A stretch of DNA of 36,813 nucleotides from Gammaproteobacteria bacterium. GTDB taxonomy: Bacteria > Pseudomonadota > Gammaproteobacteria > Steroidobacterales > PWYM01. The translations under genes and the position numbers were made by a program. Where the stretch lies: positions 1 through 36,813 of the forward strand of contig PWYM01000188.1 in NCBI GenBank assembly GCA_003567855.1, in the 5' to 3' direction. The notes below the pieces were generated by a model, which was not told the DNA's origin, made no database searches, and saw nothing but the letters and a program-made list of their open reading frames with translations. Position 1 is the stretch's first letter. Each line of letters begins with the position of its first letter. Below, piece by piece: positions 7,928-15,419 of the stretch.

Positions 7928-9046
7928 ATGAAGATTGGAGTACCCCGGGAAATCAAGAACCACGAGTACCGGGTGGGGCTGACCCCGTCGAGCGTGCGGG
8001 AGTTGCGCTTCAATGGCCACGACGTGCTGATCGAGACCGCGGCCGGTGCCGGCATCGGCGTCAGCGATGACGACTATCAGGCGGCGGGCGCGAGCATTGC
8101 TGACAGCGCGAAGGCGGTGTTCGACGCCGCTGACATGATCGTCAAGGTCAAGGAGCCCCAGCCCGACGAGTGCCGGATGCTGCGCCGGGGGCAGGTGCTG
8201 TTCACCTACCTTCATCTCGCGCCGGATCCCGAGCAGGCGAAGCTGCTGGTGGAGTCGGGCGCAACGGCAATCGCTTACGAGACCGTGACCGGCCCGAACA
8301 ACTCGTTGCCGCTGCTGTCGCCGATGAGTGAGGTCGCCGGGCGGCTGTCGGTGCAGGCCGGTGCGCGCTGCCTCGAAAAGGAGGCCGGCGGCGCGGGCGT
8401 GCTGCTCGGCGGCGTGCCGGGCGTGCCGGCTGCACACGTGGTCGTGATCGGTGGCGGTGTCGTCGGTACCAATGCGATCCGCATGGCGATGGGCATGGAG
8501 GCGCAGGTCACCGTGCTCGACCGGTCGCTGAAGCGCCTGCAGGAACTCGACTTCCAGTTCGGCGGCCGGCTGAACACGATCTATTCGACGCGCGATGCGC
8601 TGGAGCACTATTCCAGCATCGCCGACCTGCTGATCGGCGCGGTGCTGATTCCCGGGGCGTCCGCGCCAAAGCTCGTGTCTCGCGAGATGATCCGCAACAT
8701 GAAGCCCGCCTCGGTGGTTGTCGATGTCGCGATCGACCAGGGCGGTTGTTTCGAGACTTCGCGCCCGACCACGCACTCGGACCCGACCTACGTCGTCGAT
8801 GACGTCGTGCACTACTGTGTCGCGAACATGCCCGGCGCGGTGCCGCGCACCTCGGCCTTCGCGTTGAACAATGCCACGCTGCCGTTCGTGCTCGCGATTG
8901 CCAACCGTGGCTGGCGCCAGGCGATGGCCGATGACGCGCACCTGCTGAATGGTCTGAACGTCCACGACGGGCGCATCACCTTCCAGGCCGTCGCCGAGGC
9001 GCTCGGCCACGAGTACCTGCCGGCCGCCGATGCGTTGCGTACCTGA
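7928..9046 (+). CDS. ald: Alanine dehydrogenase
   Basis: 372 residues, the standard length. The ATG at 7928 lies 50 bases after the transaminase stop. The N-terminus [20 protein letters not shown] is the alanine dehydrogenase/PNT signature. The substrate-binding lysine is in VKVKEPQ, and the catalytic His in [10 protein letters not shown]. The NAD-binding Rossmann loop reads [36 protein letters not shown] and [21 protein letters not shown] complete the family pattern. It oxidatively deaminates L-alanine to pyruvate and ammonia with NAD+. Beside a pyruvate-dependent transaminase its likely job is to regenerate the amino acceptor and release the amine nitrogen as ammonium. Confidence 0.95.
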   Translation: MKIGVPREIKNHEYRVGLTPSSVRELRFNGHDVLIETAAGAGIGVSDDDYQAAGASIADSAKAVFDAADMIVKVKEPQPDECRMLRRGQVLFTYLHLAPDPEQAKLLVESGATAIAYETVTGPNNSLPLLSPMSEVAGRLSVQAGARCLEKEAGGAGVLLGGVPGVPAAHVVVIGGGVVGTNAIRMAMGMEAQVTVLDRSLKRLQELDFQFGGRLNTIYSTRDALEHYSSIADLLIGAVLIPGASAPKLVSREMIRNMKPASVVVDVAIDQGGCFETSRPTTHSDPTYVVDDVVHYCVANMPGAVPRTSAFALNNATLPFVLAIANRGWRQAMADDAHLLNGLNVHDGRITFQAVAEALGHEYLPAADALRT

Positions 9047-9051
9047 CCGAC

Positions 9052-9085
9052 GCACGGCCCGCGTGTTTTGCCGCGCGGGCCGTGC
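9052..9085 (+). terminator. Strong hairpin between ald and the aldehyde dehydrogenase gene
   Basis: A perfect 12-bp stem (GCACGGCCCGCG at 9052-9063 pairing with 9074-9085) with a 10-base loop lies just after the ald stop. No T-run follows. It may be a partial terminator, an mRNA-stabilising hairpin or a processing signal that sets lower expression of the two downstream genes. Confidence 0.55.
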
Positions 9086-9136
9086 CGGGCTAGCATCGGG
9101 GCTCTGAGCCCACGCCAGCGACGGCAGGAGACGGTC

Positions 9137-10564
9137 ATGTACGAGTACCGGCAGTTCTATATCAACGGTGAATGGGTAGACCCGGCGAGTCCGGCGGACC
9201 TGCCGGTCGTCAATCCAGCCACCGAGGCCCAGGTGGGCGTGATCAGCAACGGCTCGGCCGAGGATGTGGACCGCGCGGTCGCCGCGGCTCGCGACGCCTT
9301 CGAGACGTTCTCGCAGACCAGTCGCGATGATCGGGTGGACCTGCTTAAGGCGCTCGCCGACGCCTACAAGCACCACTACGACGCGATTGCGGAGGCGATC
9401 TCTGACGAGGTCGGCGCGCCGATGAGCGTGGCGACCAAGATGCAGGCCGCCGCCGGTATCGGCCATATCAAGAACTACATCCGCATCCTGTCCGAATACG
9501 AGTTCGTCCAGGATATGGGCAAGACGCGGGTGGTGCGCGAACCCATCGGCGTGTGCGGTTTCATCACACCGTGGAACTGGCCGATCAACCAGATCACCTG
9601 CAAGGTCATCCCGGCGATCGCGGCCGGCTGCACGATGGTGCTCAAGCCGAGCGAGATCGCGCCGATCAACGCGGCGCTGTTCGCGCAGGCGGTGCACGAT
9701 GCCGGTGTGCCCAAGGGGGTGTTCAACCTCGTCAACGGTGACGGTCCCGGGGTCGGCGCCGCGATCGCCGCGCATCCGGGCATCGACATGGTGTCGTTCA
9801 CCGGGAGCACGCGCGCCGGTGTCCAGGTCGCGAAGGCCGCCGCTGACTCGGTAAAGCGCGTCGCGCAGGAGCTCGGCGGCAAGTCACCGAACATCCTGCT
9901 CGACGACGTGGACTTCGAAAAGGCGGTCTCGGCCGGCATGCAGTCAGTGCTGCTCAACAGCGGTCAGTCCTGCAATGCGCCGACGCGCATGCTGGTGCCG
10001 GCCGATCGCATCGACGAGGTCGCTGCAATCGCCAAGGCGGTCTGCGACAGGGCTGTGGTCGGCGATCCGCGTGCCGAGGGCACCCAGTTGGGCCCCGTGA
10101 TCAGTAAAACCCAGTGGGACCGCGTGCAGTCGCTGATCCAGAAGGGTATAGACGAGGGCGCGACACTCGTCTGCGGCGGCACCGGGCGGCCAGCGGGCCT
10201 GGACAAGGGCTACTACGTCAAGCCCACGGTGTTCAGCAACGTCAGCAACGACATGACGATCGCGCGCGAGGAGATATTCGGCCCGGTCCTGGTCGTCATT
10301 GCCTACCGTGACGAGGAGGAGGCGGTGCGCATCGCCAACGACACGCCCTACGGGCTCGCCGCGTACGTGTCGTCGGTTGATCCGGAGCGCGCGCGTCGGG
10401 TGGCCGCCCGTATGCGCGCCGGCAGCGTGCACATCAATGGCGCCGGCGCCGATCCGATGGCGCCGTTCGGCGGCTACAAGCAGTCGGGCAACGGTCGCGA
10501 ATGGGGCGTGTTCGGGCTCGAGGAGTTCCTCGAGGTGAAGTCCCTGCTCGGCTACGCGGCCTGA
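9137..10564 (+). CDS. NAD(P)-dependent aldehyde dehydrogenase
   Basis: 475 residues. The ATG at 9137 follows a GGCAGGAG site. It is a classical hydrolytic aldehyde dehydrogenase: FITPWNWPINQITCKVIPAIAAGC, cofactor loop FTGSTRAG, general-base Glu in QELGGKSPNILL and catalytic Cys in NSGQSCNAPTRM. EEIFGPVLVV and the C-terminal PFGGYKQSGNGRE are also present. The motifs are not those of CoA-acylating methylmalonate/malonate semialdehyde dehydrogenases, so the product should be a free acid. In this operon it probably oxidises the aldehyde released by the transaminase, for example a semialdehyde or an aminoaldehyde. Its stop is four bases before the transporter start. Confidence 0.9.
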   Translation: MYEYRQFYINGEWVDPASPADLPVVNPATEAQVGVISNGSAEDVDRAVAAARDAFETFSQTSRDDRVDLLKALADAYKHHYDAIAEAISDEVGAPMSVATKMQAAAGIGHIKNYIRILSEYEFVQDMGKTRVVREPIGVCGFITPWNWPINQITCKVIPAIAAGCTMVLKPSEIAPINAALFAQAVHDAGVPKGVFNLVNGDGPGVGAAIAAHPGIDMVSFTGSTRAGVQVAKAAADSVKRVAQELGGKSPNILLDDVDFEKAVSAGMQSVLLNSGQSCNAPTRMLVPADRIDEVAAIAKAVCDRAVVGDPRAEGTQLGPVISKTQWDRVQSLIQKGIDEGATLVCGGTGRPAGLDKGYYVKPTVFSNVSNDMTIAREEIFGPVLVVIAYRDEEEAVRIANDTPYGLAAYVSSVDPERARRVAARMRAGSVHINGAGADPMAPFGGYKQSGNGREWGVFGLEEFLEVKSLLGYAA

Positions 10565-10568
10565 TCGC

Positions 10569-12140
10569 GTGACGGGTGCGTTCCGCCAGCCGGTATTCGT
10601 CGTATCGGTCGCGGTCATCTCGGTGCTGGTGCTGGCGGGCGCGGTATTCCCGGATGCTTTCCGCGTCGCCTCCGAAGGCGCCCTGGGATGGATGACATCC
10701 ACGCTCGGGTGGTTCTATCTTGCGTCGGTGTTCGGGTTCGTCGCGGTGCTCGTCTACCTCGCGTGTTCGCGCTACGGGGGGATACGGCTGGGCGCGCCCG
10801 ATAGCGTCCCCGAGTTCTCCTACTACGCCTGGATCTCGATGCTGCTCGCGGCCGGCTTCGGCATCGGGCTGGTGTTCTACGGTGTCGCCGAGCCGATGTC
10901 GCACTACCTCACGCCGCCGTATGCGATGGTCGAGGGCGGCACCACGGAGGCCGCGCGGCTTTCGATCCAGTACAGCTTCTTCAACTGGGGCGTCAGCCAG
11001 TGGGCGGCGTTTTCCATCGTCGGCCTGATCATTGGCTTCTACCAGTTCCGAAAACAGCGCCCGGGCCTCGTGTCGGTGGTGCTGGAACCCATGACTCGCG
11101 GGCGCGCCGGTGGCGCGCACCTGGGTGGTGCGCTCGACGTGTTCGCGGTGGTCGCGACGGTGGTCGGCGTTGCGACGTCGCTCGGGCTCGGCGTGCTGCA
11201 GATCAACGGTGGACTGAACGCGGTGTTCGGCTTCCCCGAGGGCTTCACATGGCAGGTGATCATTCTCGGGGTGATGTTCGCCGCGTACATGATTTCCGCC
11301 GCGACCGGCCTGAACCGTGGTATCCGCATTCTGTCGAGCATCAACCTTACGCTGGCGCTGGCGCTGATGGTGTTCGTGATCGTGTTCGGCCCCACGGTGG
11401 TGATCCTGCAGACCATCGTCCAGGGCATCGGTGACTACATCCAGAATTTCCTGGCGATGAGCCTCACCGCCGGCGCGTACGACGACACCGGCTGGGCCAG
11501 CGGATGGACGATTTTCTACTGGGCCTGGGTGATCGCGTGGTCGCCGTTTGTCGGCACCTTCGTCGCGCGGATATCGCGGGGGCGCACGATTCGCGAGTAC
11601 GTGTTCGGCGTGCTCGTGGTGCCGCCGCTGATCGCCTGCGTGTGGATGGGGGTGTTCGGTGGCGCGGGTCTGCACATGGAGATGACGCAGGGTGCGGGGC
11701 TCGCCGCGGCGGTAGAGCAGAACATCACGGTGGCGCTGTTCAGGCTGTTCGAGCTCCTGCCGCTGTCGACGATCCTGTCGATCCTCGGCATGGTGCTCAT
11801 TTTCATCTTTCTGATCACGTCGGCGGATTCGGCGTCCTACATCGTCGCCCAGATGACCGACCGGGGCAGCATCAACCCGCCGCTCGCGAAGCGCCTGACG
11901 TGGGGCGCGCTGCTCGCGGCGATCTGCCTGACGCTGATCGCCACCGGCGGCCTGCAGGGGCTCCAGGCCGGTGCGGTGCTCGCGGCACTGCCGTTCACCT
12001 TTATCCTGTACGCGATGGTCTGGACCCTGTTCCGCGAACTGGCCGCCGACCGCCGCGCGGCCCTCGAGGCGCTCTACCGCAAGCACGACCGCACGCCCGT
12101 CGCCGCCACCATCGAAGAAGCCCGCAAGCTCGACAAATAA
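10569..12140 (+). CDS. BCCT-family transporter with altered aromatic box
   Basis: 523 residues with a GTG start at 10569, four bases after the aldehyde dehydrogenase stop. Twelve hydrophobic segments are expected for BCCT carriers. Family motifs are AAGFGIGLVFYGVAEPM and WTIFYWAWVIAWSPFVGTFVARISRGRTIREY. Family members import betaine, choline, carnitine and related compounds across the inner membrane with Na+ or H+. Relative to BetP, the two Trp of the fourth segment are kept (Trp140, Trp145). The position of BetP Tyr197 is Phe148, and that of Trp374 is Val321. Weakening of the cation-pi box and the catabolic neighbours suggest a different cargo, perhaps the omega-amino acid used by the operon. 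That link is inference. Confidence 0.9.
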   Translation: MTGAFRQPVFVVSVAVISVLVLAGAVFPDAFRVASEGALGWMTSTLGWFYLASVFGFVAVLVYLACSRYGGIRLGAPDSVPEFSYYAWISMLLAAGFGIGLVFYGVAEPMSHYLTPPYAMVEGGTTEAARLSIQYSFFNWGVSQWAAFSIVGLIIGFYQFRKQRPGLVSVVLEPMTRGRAGGAHLGGALDVFAVVATVVGVATSLGLGVLQINGGLNAVFGFPEGFTWQVIILGVMFAAYMISAATGLNRGIRILSSINLTLALALMVFVIVFGPTVVILQTIVQGIGDYIQNFLAMSLTAGAYDDTGWASGWTIFYWAWVIAWSPFVGTFVARISRGRTIREYVFGVLVVPPLIACVWMGVFGGAGLHMEMTQGAGLAAAVEQNITVALFRLFELLPLSTILSILGMVLIFIFLITSADSASYIVAQMTDRGSINPPLAKRLTWGALLAAICLTLIATGGLQGLQAGAVLAALPFTFILYAMVWTLFRELAADRRAALEALYRKHDRTPVAATIEEARKLDK

Positions 12141-12145
12141 CCCCC

Positions 12146-12219
12146 GGGGTCGGACCGCAGCAACCCTATGATTTACCTTGAATTAGTAGATGAAATTGGC
12201 GCACTTGCGGTCCGCCCCC
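12146..12219 (+). terminator. Inverted repeat after the BCCT gene
   Basis: The arms are GGGGTCGGACCGCA at 12146-12159 and its near complement at 12206-12219, a 14-bp stem with one mismatch around a 46-base AT-richer loop. It starts six bases after the transporter stop. It could terminate the operon, or be a REP-type repetitive element; only one copy is present here. Confidence 0.5.
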
Positions 12220-12253
12220 CGCAAGTTGTTGCGCCGGCGGGAGTTTTTGGCAG

Positions 12254-13231
12254 ATGAGCGTGAACGCGACGAGAGGTCGGGGTGCCAGCATCATGGTGCT
12301 GGTCAGCGTGGTCCTGATGGGCGTGGCGGTCCTGCTGCTGCTGTCGCGCGATGGTGCGCTGGCGCTGCGTGTCGATGTCGACGTGTTTGCGGCCGCAGTG
12401 GCCGTAATGGCGACCGCGGCCGGGATTTATGCGCTGCTGCGGTCGCCGCCGGAGTGGTCGCGGATATGGTGGCCGGCGGCGATCACGCTGATGGCGGCGC
12501 TCGTCACGGTGATGGCGCTCGTGATGCGGTTCGCGCTGACCCAGCAGTGGGACGACCAGGTCATGGTGGCCGGTGAAGCGCGTGAGGTGCGGCTTTTCGC
12601 GCCGCGTGGTGAGGGGCCATACCCCGGGCTGGTACTGGTTGGACGCCCCGAACGTGCCGAGGCCGCCTACCTGGGACGTTACCTGTCCGAGCGTGGCCTG
12701 GTGGTCCTCTACAGTCCCACCGCGTCAGCCGACGACATGCAGTCCCAGGCTGCCCAGGCCGCGGTGGAGCTGACATGGCTGACTGAGCAGCGGCGCGTGG
12801 ACGCCGACCGCAGCGGGTTTTTCGGCGCCGGAGAAGCCGTCGGGCTGGCCGCCGCGGTGGCGCCCGAAGCGGGTTTCGTCGTCACCGTGCTCGACGAAGG
12901 TGCGGCTCATCCGGGGATCTGGCAGGAGGTCCGGATCCCCATCCTTGCGCTCGTGGGTGGGGCTGGCGCCGACGGTACCCCCTCCGCGGAGCGTCTCGTC
13001 GATGAACTCATCGATGTGGTCGCCCCCGAGGCGCTGAGCTCGCTGGACTGGCTGATCTTCGACGACAGTGACCGGCAGCTGCGCGAGCGGGGCCGGCTCG
13101 GGCTGTCAGGCCCGCCGCAGGGCTATCCGCTGGTGGTGCCGGTCTGGATACACAATCTCGGCGACGCGCCGCCTCCCGACACCATGCCGCTGCCGTGGAT
13201 GCCGCAGCCGGAGGCCGAAGAGACCCGCTGA
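12254..13231 (+). CDS. Membrane protein with degenerate alpha/beta hydrolase-like domain
   Basis: 325 residues. I do not recognise a named family. Three hydrophobic segments (about residues 13-31, 43-61 and 72-94) are followed by a soluble domain resembling dienelactone-hydrolase-type folds: EVRLFAPRGEGPYPGLVLVGRPER, a GRYLSERGLVVLYSPTAS strand, then GFFGAGEAVGLAAAVAPEAG. In active relatives the last segment reads G-A-S; here the nucleophile position is Gly. No convincing catalytic His follows either. It is therefore probably a non-catalytic member with a binding or structural role. The ribosome site is weak. It is downstream of the BCCT gene, separated by an inverted repeat, so it is probably a separate unit. 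Confidence 0.7.
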   Translation: MSVNATRGRGASIMVLVSVVLMGVAVLLLLSRDGALALRVDVDVFAAAVAVMATAAGIYALLRSPPEWSRIWWPAAITLMAALVTVMALVMRFALTQQWDDQVMVAGEAREVRLFAPRGEGPYPGLVLVGRPERAEAAYLGRYLSERGLVVLYSPTASADDMQSQAAQAAVELTWLTEQRRVDADRSGFFGAGEAVGLAAAVAPEAGFVVTVLDEGAAHPGIWQEVRIPILALVGGAGADGTPSAERLVDELIDVVAPEALSSLDWLIFDDSDRQLRERGRLGLSGPPQGYPLVVPVWIHNLGDAPPPDTMPLPWMPQPEAEETR

Positions 13232-13255
13232 GCCCGGCCCGCGCGTCGTGCCTCG

Positions 13256-13681
13256 CTAGTCCTGCCCGCGCAGTCGGCCCCACGTCAGCAGCCGGTCCTG
13301 GTCCCTGAGCAGGTACAGCGCGAGGCAGGCCGCGAGCATCGGCCAGGCGGCGAAGAACAGCAGGTTATCGAATGGTTCGAGGTACTGCTGGTACGACGAC
13401 AGCGTCGATATGCCGTGGAACAGGAAGACCAGCCCGTAGGTCAGCCGTTTCCAGACACCCGCCGCGAACAGCGCCAGCAGGATCAGCTCGGCGATGCCGA
13501 TGGCTGTCATGAGGCCGCTGCCGAGTCCCGACAGCCCGTAGAAATTCTCGAACACGGCGGCGGCGTGGTCGGGGTGAATGAGCTTGTCCAGCGTCCACAT
13601 CAGCATCACGATGAGGACGCCGGCCCTGAGGGCCAGCAGGCTGATTTCGATCCTGCGGCGGTCGGCCAGGTCGTTGGTCAT
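13256..13681 (-). CDS. DoxX-like small integral membrane protein
   Basis: 141 residues. The ATG at 13681 is preceded by GGAG. Four hydrophobic segments are visible: LLALRAGVLIVMLMWTLDKLI, GLMTAIGIAELILLALFAAGVW, GLVFLFHGISTLSSY and LLFFAAWPMLAACLALYLL. The four-helix layout, the charged residue after the first helix and the GIAELILL segment resemble DoxX/DoxD-like proteins. These are often linked to thiol or quinone chemistry but have no uniform function. The match is by pattern only. The gene is convergent with the hydrolase-like gene and downstream of the host-attachment-family gene on the same strand, 115 bases away. Confidence 0.7.
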   Translation of the reverse strand: MTNDLADRRRIEISLLALRAGVLIVMLMWTLDKLIHPDHAAAVFENFYGLSGLGSGLMTAIGIAELILLALFAAGVWKRLTYGLVFLFHGISTLSSYQQYLEPFDNLLFFAAWPMLAACLALYLLRDQDRLLTWGRLRGQD

Positions 13682-13796
13682 CCAGCATCTCCAATTTGGG
13701 CCGGTACCCGTGCCGCCAGCGGGTGCTGGCCGCACGGGCACGCTACGCCACGTTTATTGAAGATGCAATCAATCGCCGTCGGAGCGACGCCCGAAC

Positions 13797-14258
13797 TCAG
13801 TTCGACAGGTAGGGTTTGATGCGTTCGGGTTCGAGCGCGACGAGATTCTTCGCGATCTCGCGGCTGACCCTTTCCAGCGTGGGTTTGGTCAGGGATTCGC
13901 GCATCATTCCAAGCAGTTGCGGCGGGGCGATCAGGATCAGCTCCTCGAACTCCTCGCGGGTTCGGCCGCGCTCCACGCGTTCGACCACCTCCCGGGCGAA
14001 CTGGGCCCGGCCGTTGCGTCGGCCTGGCGGAGCGGCGTCGGCGCGCCCCCGGCCGTTGTGACCCACCCCCTTGAACATGCGTCCGGCTTCATCGTCGTCG
14101 CTGGCAGCATCGCGCCCCTGGGATTGACGGTCCTCCATGGATATGACCGTCTTGAGCGGGCTGTTGAGCTGCTTCCGCAGGTAAATCTGGGCGTGGTTGC
14201 TGTCTGCCACGACGACCCAGGTCCGGCCGGTGAGCATGTTCTCCTGGCGATTGGGCAT
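13797..14258 (-). CDS. Host attachment family protein (PF10116-type)
   Basis: 153 residues. The ATG at 14258 follows GGAGG. The N-terminal half WVVVADSNHAQIYLRK and the C-terminal half FEELILIAPPQLLGMMRESL match the host attachment protein family, named from an Agrobacterium protein needed for binding to plant cells. ADSNHAQIY is the typical opening. The middle is a charged, probably disordered linker (GRDAASDDDEAGRMFKGVGHNGRGR). No signal peptide is present, so the protein is cytoplasmic. The family is widespread in non-pathogens and its biochemical role is unclear; the name should not be taken as function. Confidence 0.82.
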   Translation of the reverse strand: MPNRQENMLTGRTWVVVADSNHAQIYLRKQLNSPLKTVISMEDRQSQGRDAASDDDEAGRMFKGVGHNGRGRADAAPPGRRNGRAQFAREVVERVERGRTREEFEELILIAPPQLLGMMRESLTKPTLERVSREIAKNLVALEPERIKPYLSN

Positions 14259-14570
14259 GTGCTGTCCTCCGCAGGTCAGGTGGGGTCTGCCTGCTCGAGT
14301 CTATGGTCTTGTCACCATGCGCGTCAGTTGAAACCGCGGTCCCCCGTAACGACCGTTCAGCGGCTGCGGGCGATCGTTCGCGCGACCGGCGTCTGTGCGA
14401 GACGGCAGATCGGAATTCGGCTACGCCATACGTCATGACGTTGCGCCCCGCCGACGGCAGCCGCAGGTGCGGTATCCTCGCAACGGTTCCGTCGGCCAGG
14501 GCATGGCAGGGCATCCTTGGTCACGGCACGCCGGGGTATCGCGCCCGGCACGGGGGTTCTAGCTATCAAG

Positions 14571-14588
14571 ATTGCGGACAGCGCAACA
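14571..14588 (+). promoter_or_regulatory. Shared operator-like motif, copy 1
   Basis: ATTGC-N7-GCAACA with spacer GGACAGC. The core forms a palindrome TTGCG-N5-CGCAA. The same 11 fixed bases with the same 7-base gap occur at 23514 and 25750. It lies 260 bases before the first gene of the receptor operon. Confidence 0.6.
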
Positions 14589-14678
14589 GAGTTGTACTAC
14601 CATTGCGATTGATCACCGGTCGCATTTGTTGTCTCCTAGCGAACGGGCATCTTTAAGGGTTAAACCTTTGACGCGCGC

Positions 14679-14694
14679 GTTGCAGGGACGCAAC
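14679..14694. repeat. GTTGC-N6-GCAAC inverted repeat
   Basis: Perfect 5-bp arms around AGGGAC, about 90 bases downstream of motif copy 1. The half-site GCAAC matches that motif but the gap is one base shorter. It may be a weaker site for the same protein, or a chance hairpin. Confidence 0.35.
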
Positions 14695-14848
14695 CGCGTG
14701 GCCCACCTTGGGACGGCGCCGGTGGCGAGTCCCGTGTGCCCGGAACGCCGTTGCGGCCGCCGGGCGGACTAAGCTGGCGCGCCGATGATCCGCGCGCCCG
14801 GCGCGTACCACGCGCGCACAGGATGCTTTTTTGGGGAGTCGGGAGTCG

Positions 14849-15376
14849 ATGAGACACGCTGTTGTAGCCATATTCCTGGCAGCGCTCGCGCTGGCAGCCT
14901 GCAGTGGTAGCAACGACGCCGCCGAGGCGGAGCGCGATGGCGTTTCTGCTAGTGCGCCGGTCAATGGCACCGCCGCCACCAACGGCAATGGCCGCGTGCG
15001 TCCGGACCAGGTTCTTGTCGACATGTTCCGCTGGTGGAATGACGCCTATAACGAAGACGACGGTTTCACCGCCGAGAATTTCGCCCGTTATTACACCGAA
15101 GACGCGGTCATGCTCATCAACGGCAATCGGCGAGGCACCGGGCCTGCCGAGCTTGCCGCACACTTCCGCAACATCAAGGCCAATTCCGAGGAAGTCGAGA
15201 TCATGCTGCCGTTCCTCGAAAGCTTCAATTCCGGCGACCGTACGTTTACGGCCCACTACGTGCGATCGATCCGCGGCGGCCCGGAGCAGTGGGAGCACAT
15301 CATGGGCTACGCGGTGATTCGTGACGGACGCATCGCGCTGATCAACTTCGTAGGCGTGCCGGCCGACGCGCCCTGA
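14849..15376 (+). CDS. SnoaL/NTF2-like lipoprotein
   Basis: 175 residues. The ATG at 14849 follows GGGAG; an in-frame GTG 18 bases upstream is less likely. A short lipoprotein signal with LAAC gives an acylated Cys18. A low-complexity linker rich in Ala, Asn and Gly follows. The folded part starts at about residue 50: VDMFRWWNDAYNEDDGFTAENFARYYTEDAVMLINGNRRGTGPAELAAHFRNI. This is the SnoaL/NTF2 cone-fold pattern used for small-molecule binding or, in some members, isomerase or cyclase chemistry. It is the first gene before a TonB receptor, 43 bases away, and is probably co-transcribed. It may bind the compound or a breakdown product in the periplasm. That role is inferred from context. Confidence 0.8.
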   Translation: MRHAVVAIFLAALALAACSGSNDAAEAERDGVSASAPVNGTAATNGNGRVRPDQVLVDMFRWWNDAYNEDDGFTAENFARYYTEDAVMLINGNRRGTGPAELAAHFRNIKANSEEVEIMLPFLESFNSGDRTFTAHYVRSIRGGPEQWEHIMGYAVIRDGRIALINFVGVPADAP

Positions 15377-15419
15377 CCTCAGACATCAACAGAACAACGG
15401 ACCACCAGGAGACGAAATC

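Larger units (their letters stand above)
14259..14848. other. 590-base non-coding region upstream of the TonB receptor operon
   Basis: No convincing gene is present; short open frames here lack ribosome sites and family motifs. The region holds one copy of the shared ATTGC-N7-GCAACA motif (14571-14588), a GTTGC-N6-GCAAC inverted repeat (14679-14694) and a near-palindrome AAGGGTTAAACCTT (14655-14668). It probably contains the promoter and long leader of the lipoprotein-receptor-peptidase-amidohydrolase operon. A small RNA cannot be excluded. Confidence 0.5.

Noticed and set aside
7751-9775. Very long open frame on the minus strand opposite transaminase, ald and aldehyde dehydrogenase
   Set aside because: It lies antisense to three genes with clear family motifs, is rich in Arg, His and Asp, and has no recognisable domain. 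This is a typical by-product of high-GC third codon positions.
9137-10564. Methylmalonate/malonate semialdehyde dehydrogenase (CoA-acylating)
   Set aside because: The general-base Glu in ELGGKSPN and the Cys context GQSCNAP are those of hydrolytic aldehyde dehydrogenases.
10434-12086. 550-codon minus-strand open frame opposite the BCCT gene
   Set aside because: The composition (runs of Arg, His, Asp, Glu, Gln) is not that of a folded protein, and the opposite strand encodes an unmistakable transporter.
14303-14656. Possible 117-residue gene in the 590-base gap
   Set aside because: No ribosome site, no family pattern, Arg/Cys-rich translation and an overlap with the shared regulatory motif.
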